64,000 nt of DNA from Corticium candelabrum. Lineage: Eukaryota > Porifera > Homoscleromorpha > Homosclerophorida > Plakinidae. The stretch's first letter is position 1. Every line of letters begins with the position of its first letter. Both the position numbers and the translations under genes were made by a program. Shown here in pieces: positions 60,323 to 64,000 of the stretch. The DNA lies in contig NC_085091.1 of assembly GCF_963422355.1 (NCBI RefSeq), forward strand, positions 5,480,184-5,544,183, written 5' to 3'. The notes under the pieces are model-generated. The model was not told where the DNA came from. It was given only the letters and a program-made list of their open reading frames with translations, and did not search any database.

Positions 60323-62376
60323 ATGAGTCTTCACATACTCGTTGCATTTTTGTCAACTCCCTTCTTTGCCCACCTACAACCGGATTACGAGGACACAATA
60401 GAAGTTCACGGCCCAGGAACGTCGTTTTCATTGCGTTTACCGCCTGGCATCAAGGAGTGTTTTTATCAACGCGTCGAACAAGACCAGACTCTAGACGTCG
60501 AATTCCAAGTAACGAAAGGAGGTAATCTTGACATCGACTATTTTGTTAGAAATCCAAGGAGGAAGATAATATTGATGATGTCCCGGATTACGAACTCTTG
60601 GGATTAGCATGTGGGTATCTCCGTGACTGAGTTGGGCGATAATGAGATTCGCTTCAGCAACCAGTTTAGTCAGGTGTCAAGTAAACAGATGTTTCTGTCG
60701 ATTGGTGTGGCATCAACAATGGAGGAAGGGGCTGGTATGGAACTGGCTGAGAACGAACCAAATGAATTTGTTAAAATTTCAGTAAGAGAAGTTTTGTATG
60801 TACGTATGTATGTATGTATGTATGTATGTATGTGTATATGTATGTATGTATTTAATGATGAATGTACTATGAATGTCCGAAACTGAGCTCTTCCAATTAA
60901 CAGCACTGTGGCCGTTCAGCGGTGAAAATGTGTTTGTTGAAATTTATTAATCACAGAAATGGCCGATTAAGTTTATTATGAGGCTTTAGAGTGTCAATTG
61001 GTGCATGAATAGCATAGGTGTACATGCGTGATCTGAGTGATGTCACCATGCATGCATAATGCATTGTCAGTCTACAATCCTGCATCTTTGTCGCGATTAC
61101 TTTACCAGGCATGGTCTAGACAAATGCAATCATACAAGGACTGCATCTGCACATACATGTGATGGTCTCTGGGCAGTCACTTGCAGATAATGCAGTTAGA
61201 CTGATGCCTTGGTGTGCAATCAACTGAGAAATCATCCATAACTAAGAAATGAAGCTTTGTCTTGTAAATCTATGAATGAAAACATCTTCTAAATCCAAGA
61301 ACGTAATTTCTTACCAGAAGGCCATTTTTCATGCACGCATTTGCGCGTGCGCGCACACACACACACACACACATCACCACCACCACCACCACCACCACAC
61401 CAGGCAGACTATCGTAGACATGTGCACCAAGGCATTATAAGACTGGGCTCTTTTCAGACATTTATTCCACATGGTATCTGTATGTATGTGTATATGCAGG
61501 GTTTCCTAGAAAAATCTGAGAAGGCTGATTTTATATGAACTTGACAAATCATTAAATAATGAATGGATAATCCGATTGATTTACTACCATCAGTCAATTG
61601 AGCAGATTTGCAAAGCAAGTACACATGACACCAGCAAATAGTCATACAGTGCACAAAGTTAATGTGTACAGTATCTACTCTTCATAAAGCTGTTAGACTT
61701 GATTGTAATGAGTATGGACCACAGCATGTATACAGGCTGCTAATTTGTAACCATGCTACACACTTGACCTAAAGACGCGGCCTGTTACAATGCGTCAAAT
61801 TAGCAGTATATAGACATAGCGAAGGCTTGCACATGATATGAAAACCCAGTGCTCAACACTTGCACATATCATTAATGAATGCAATTGGCTAATTTTGATA
61901 ACAAAATTGTATCTTGCTGATTGTATAATCTTTTCACAGTGCTTATGTTTGGACTCTTTAATGATACATGTCGAAATTTAACCTCTAGCTAAATGTAATC
62001 ACTCAATCATGATTTGCACATATGGTATTTAGTAACTACAGCATCAAATTAATTAAGCCTTGTCTTTAAATGAGATATCCCAAACGATTGCACGGTGGCA
62101 AAACATTTCAGTACAAACTGCTGTTATGTGGTTGTACTATCGGTTGATTATTTACAGGAAGCACTTGACAAGATCGAGGTAGCATTGTACCGTGCTGAAC
62201 ACACACAGATGTTACTCGTTGCTCACGAGAGTAGAGACGTTTTTCTGGTAGAGAGTAACAATGTAATGGTTCCATTCTGGACCGTCATTAAATCGTTAGT
62301 AATTTTTCTAGCGACAGTATGTCAGATCTATTTTGTAAAGCAGCTATTTATTACTGAGAGAAATATGCCTATGTGA
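60323..62376 (+). CDS. p24/TMED family cargo receptor, two exons, one in-frame TAG
   Basis: Exon 1 (60,323-60,781): signal peptide (MSLHILVAFLSTPFFAHL), then a GOLD domain with PPGIKECFYQRVEQDQTLDV and FQVTKGGNLDIDYFVRNP. TAG at 60,605-60,607 interrupts, after which the same frame continues HVGISVTELGDNEIRFSNQF. Exon 2 (62,158-62,376): coiled region (EALDKIEVALYRAEHTQMLL), ESRD, one membrane helix (VPFWTVIKSLVIFLATVCQI) and a short tail. Join phase is 0, with donor GTAAGA and acceptor TTTACAG. p24 proteins cycle between ER and Golgi in COPI/COPII vesicles. The second GOLD cysteine (usual Y-x-F-C-F-x-N) is Arg here and the tail FITERNMPM lacks the dibasic COPI signal. It is either a recent pseudogene or a divergent copy with an assembly error. 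Confidence 0.8.
60795..60850. repeat. (GTAT)n microsatellite
   Basis: Runs of GTATGTATGT just inside the p24 intron. Confidence 0.9.
61352..61400. repeat. (CA)n(CAC)n compound microsatellite
   Basis: ACACACAC followed by CACCACCACC within the p24 intron. Confidence 0.95.
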
Positions 62377-62902
62377 TAGTGATTTGAGAATAATGATATA
62401 CGATATACAGTGTATTGAGTTTGTGCGTGCTCAACACAAAGCATCACAGACTGCCATAAACCAATCTTGCCTTCATGTGTATGGCAGTTTGCACAGACGT
62501 GAAAATTTTAATTCTTGTGATCACTACTCTAGGGTAGAACTATGGGACCAGTCATTGGCACAGGGTAGAGTAGGAGCTTGTGTTTTGTAAGCAACAGAAA
62601 CAATGGGCTCCTAGATTGATCTTTACTGTAAACATATACATTGGTAGTATGTCTCTAAATACCTCTCGTGACATGCAAATGGCGAATGTCTTTTCTTTAC
62701 CGTCAACATTACAACTGGTTCGTTCTGTATGTACCTGTAGTATAGTAACAGGACAGTCGATAAGTAATCTGACCCCTACACAGTACTCTCAGATTCACAG
62801 AGCTGAGAAGCACTGCCTGTCTGTACTTAGAAAAACTAAAGCATATGTCACACAAGCACACTTTAATCATGCGTTTACAATGGAACAAAATAGTCTTCAA
62901 TT

Positions 62903-62960
62903 AGGGTTGTCCCCAGCATACAAAAGGCACTGTGCTGCGCTGTGCCTTGGCTCAAGTCTG
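62903..62960 (-). repeat. Dispersed repeat (copy 3, inverted, diverged)
   Basis: AGGGTTGTCCCCAGCATACA then AAAGGCAC...GTGCCTTGG is the reverse complement of the repeat at 12,659 and 52,531. The rest of the p24-MAM interval (62,377-63,589) shows nothing else recognisable. Confidence 0.75.
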
Positions 62961-63589
62961 CTGTGCTTTACTGAGTAGGCAGTGATTAGCTATGAAGACA
63001 ATGGACTTTGCATTTTAAAAAGTGGTAAATTTGTTTGAGGCAAACAAGTTTGTTCTTTGAATGTAGCAACTGGGATACTTGGTTTGAAGATAAGATCGAT
63101 TAGGGCAAATACTAGCTGCAACAGTGGTTGTCATGCACCGCCCACTATTTACGTCAGTATCTGTCAGTATTTTTCTGTCATATGTTTTGCTTCTGGCTGT
63201 GAGCATGTAGGCAGATCTAAGGTGTGTCTTTTGTGCCTGAGGATTCGGTGACAACAGTTTGTGAAGCGAAGCATGTCAGTAAGCAAACCAGCATCAAACC
63301 TTGCGCATGTGGGCATGGCCATAAAACTCAGCATGGAGCGTGGTCTCTGAAGTGCCTTACAAAATCCTTGCAACACCCTTGTTAAGGTACCATAAACAGA
63401 CCTGTGAACATAGACATATTGACATGTACCATAAACCACACTTTTGCTGAGTCTATTGACTCTGTTAGACGACAGTTAGACAAACACCGACGGAAACTGA
63501 AAACATTGAAAGCCATTGTCCTCACACAGTCATACTTTCAAAACTAGTGCTAACAAAGAGAGCGGTGTGTTACCCATACGAGTATGAGT

Positions 63590-63942
63590 CTAAGACAAAA
63601 CGATCGAATCAATGGCAATGTCTCCCAGCGTGTCATTACCGACAGTAGCAACAAATGCAATTCGTGATTTCACATATGGCTGGATTGGACCAATCGTCAC
63701 TGAAGCTGTATGCCATTTGTTGCCCTGATTACCACTCTGAGTCCACAGAGTATGTCGTACCTTTTTCTTATCCTTGTCATATCGCAACTGGTCTACTTGG
63801 AGGCTGCGAACATTGGGGCCAAACATGTGGTAAGCAAACGACAGTTTGGTGGGATGAGACTCTGCCTTGATGGACACACTGCGCAACTCTGCTTTTTGTC
63901 CTTCACCAGCGGGCCTGGAAGTCTCCAAATATATATAGTAGC
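63590..63942 (-). CDS. MAM-domain exon of a gene running off the right edge
   Basis: Minus-strand exon beginning after GTGCCCAG at 63,943. It encodes GYYIYLETSRPAGEGQKAEL, LSFAYHMFGPNVRSLQV, TLWTQSGNQGNKWHTASVTI and GDIAIDSIVLS, then TAG. This covers most of a MAM domain, an extracellular beta-sandwich adhesion module; the first strands and the leading cysteines would lie in the next exon upstream, beyond 64,000. MAM domains usually continue D-x-I-x-(V/L)-x-x-G-x-C, so the last segment is short. Either the protein ends here or a donor just before the stop was missed. The protein type cannot be told from one domain. Confidence 0.8.
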
Positions 63943-64000
63943 CTGGGCACAAATTAGCAAGTTACACCTCATCAAAATTACCAATAAATTAGTCATAATA

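Noticed and set aside
63590-63600. MAM exon as a complete gene
   Set aside because: The exon starts at a splice acceptor and lacks the first MAM strands, so upstream exons must lie beyond the right edge.

Overview
The window looks like metazoan nuclear DNA, and a sponge (Porifera) is the best guess. The reasons are a plexin/Met-type receptor gene with introns of about 60-80 bp mixed with TE-filled introns of several kb, p24 and MAM-domain genes, and a dense mix of animal mobile elements (Ty3/gypsy, pogo/Tigger, hAT, DIRS-like, Polinton, tRNA-derived SINE). The phylum is an inference, because no marker gene is present. All coordinates and exon joins were worked out by hand, without alignments or transcripts.

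Main content: one gene on the + strand fills about 1,761-51,354. Its exons join in consistent phase and encode about 1,850 residues. The order is signal peptide, Sema, PSI1, IPT1, PSI2, IPT2, PSI3, IPT3-IPT6, one fibronectin-III-like domain, one transmembrane helix, a tyrosine kinase with all catalytic motifs, and a tail with three YxxM motifs and one YINV motif. This is the complete ten-domain plexin ectodomain layout on a receptor tyrosine kinase instead of the plexin GAP domain. Met and Ron have only one PSI and four IPTs. In this haplotype exon 1 is split right after the signal peptide by a young, intact Ty3/gypsy element (1,838-6,083; 132-bp LTRs differing at one base; 5-bp target duplication).

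Layout. 1-1,760: tandem 575-bp repeats, then the first coding bases of the receptor. 1,838-6,083: gypsy element. 6,089-8,598: Sema to start of IPT2. 8.6-19.2 kb: intron holding decayed gypsy pieces, a 3.1-kb TIR element with an OTU-like ORF, and a 101-bp hairpin insertion. 19.3-19.5 kb: IPT2 exons. 19.5-28.1 kb: intron with a 1-kb foldback element and a 3.3-kb pogo element whose broken transposase ends in a PHD finger. 28.1-28.8 kb: PSI3 to IPT4. 28.8-38.7 kb: intron with a SINE, two gypsy wrecks and a Polinton remnant. 38.7-39.3 kb: IPT4-6. 39.3-45.7 kb: intron with a DIRS-like element and a hAT remnant. 45.7-51.35 kb: end of IPT6, FN3, transmembrane helix and kinase. 51.4-56.2 kb: nested transposons, including an intact 794-aa hAT transposase. 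56.7-58.3 kb: a 1.6-kb C-rich minisatellite. 58.6-58.9 kb: first exon of a JmjC-like gene on the minus strand. 60.3-62.4 kb: a p24/TMED gene with one in-frame stop. 63.6-63.94 kb: a MAM exon of a minus-strand gene that runs off the right edge.

The receptor is the biological centre. A semaphorin-binding type of ectodomain is joined to a kinase whose tail looks built to recruit PI3K and Grb2, which would turn a guidance-type ligand input into growth-factor-type output. The other host genes have no evident functional link to it.
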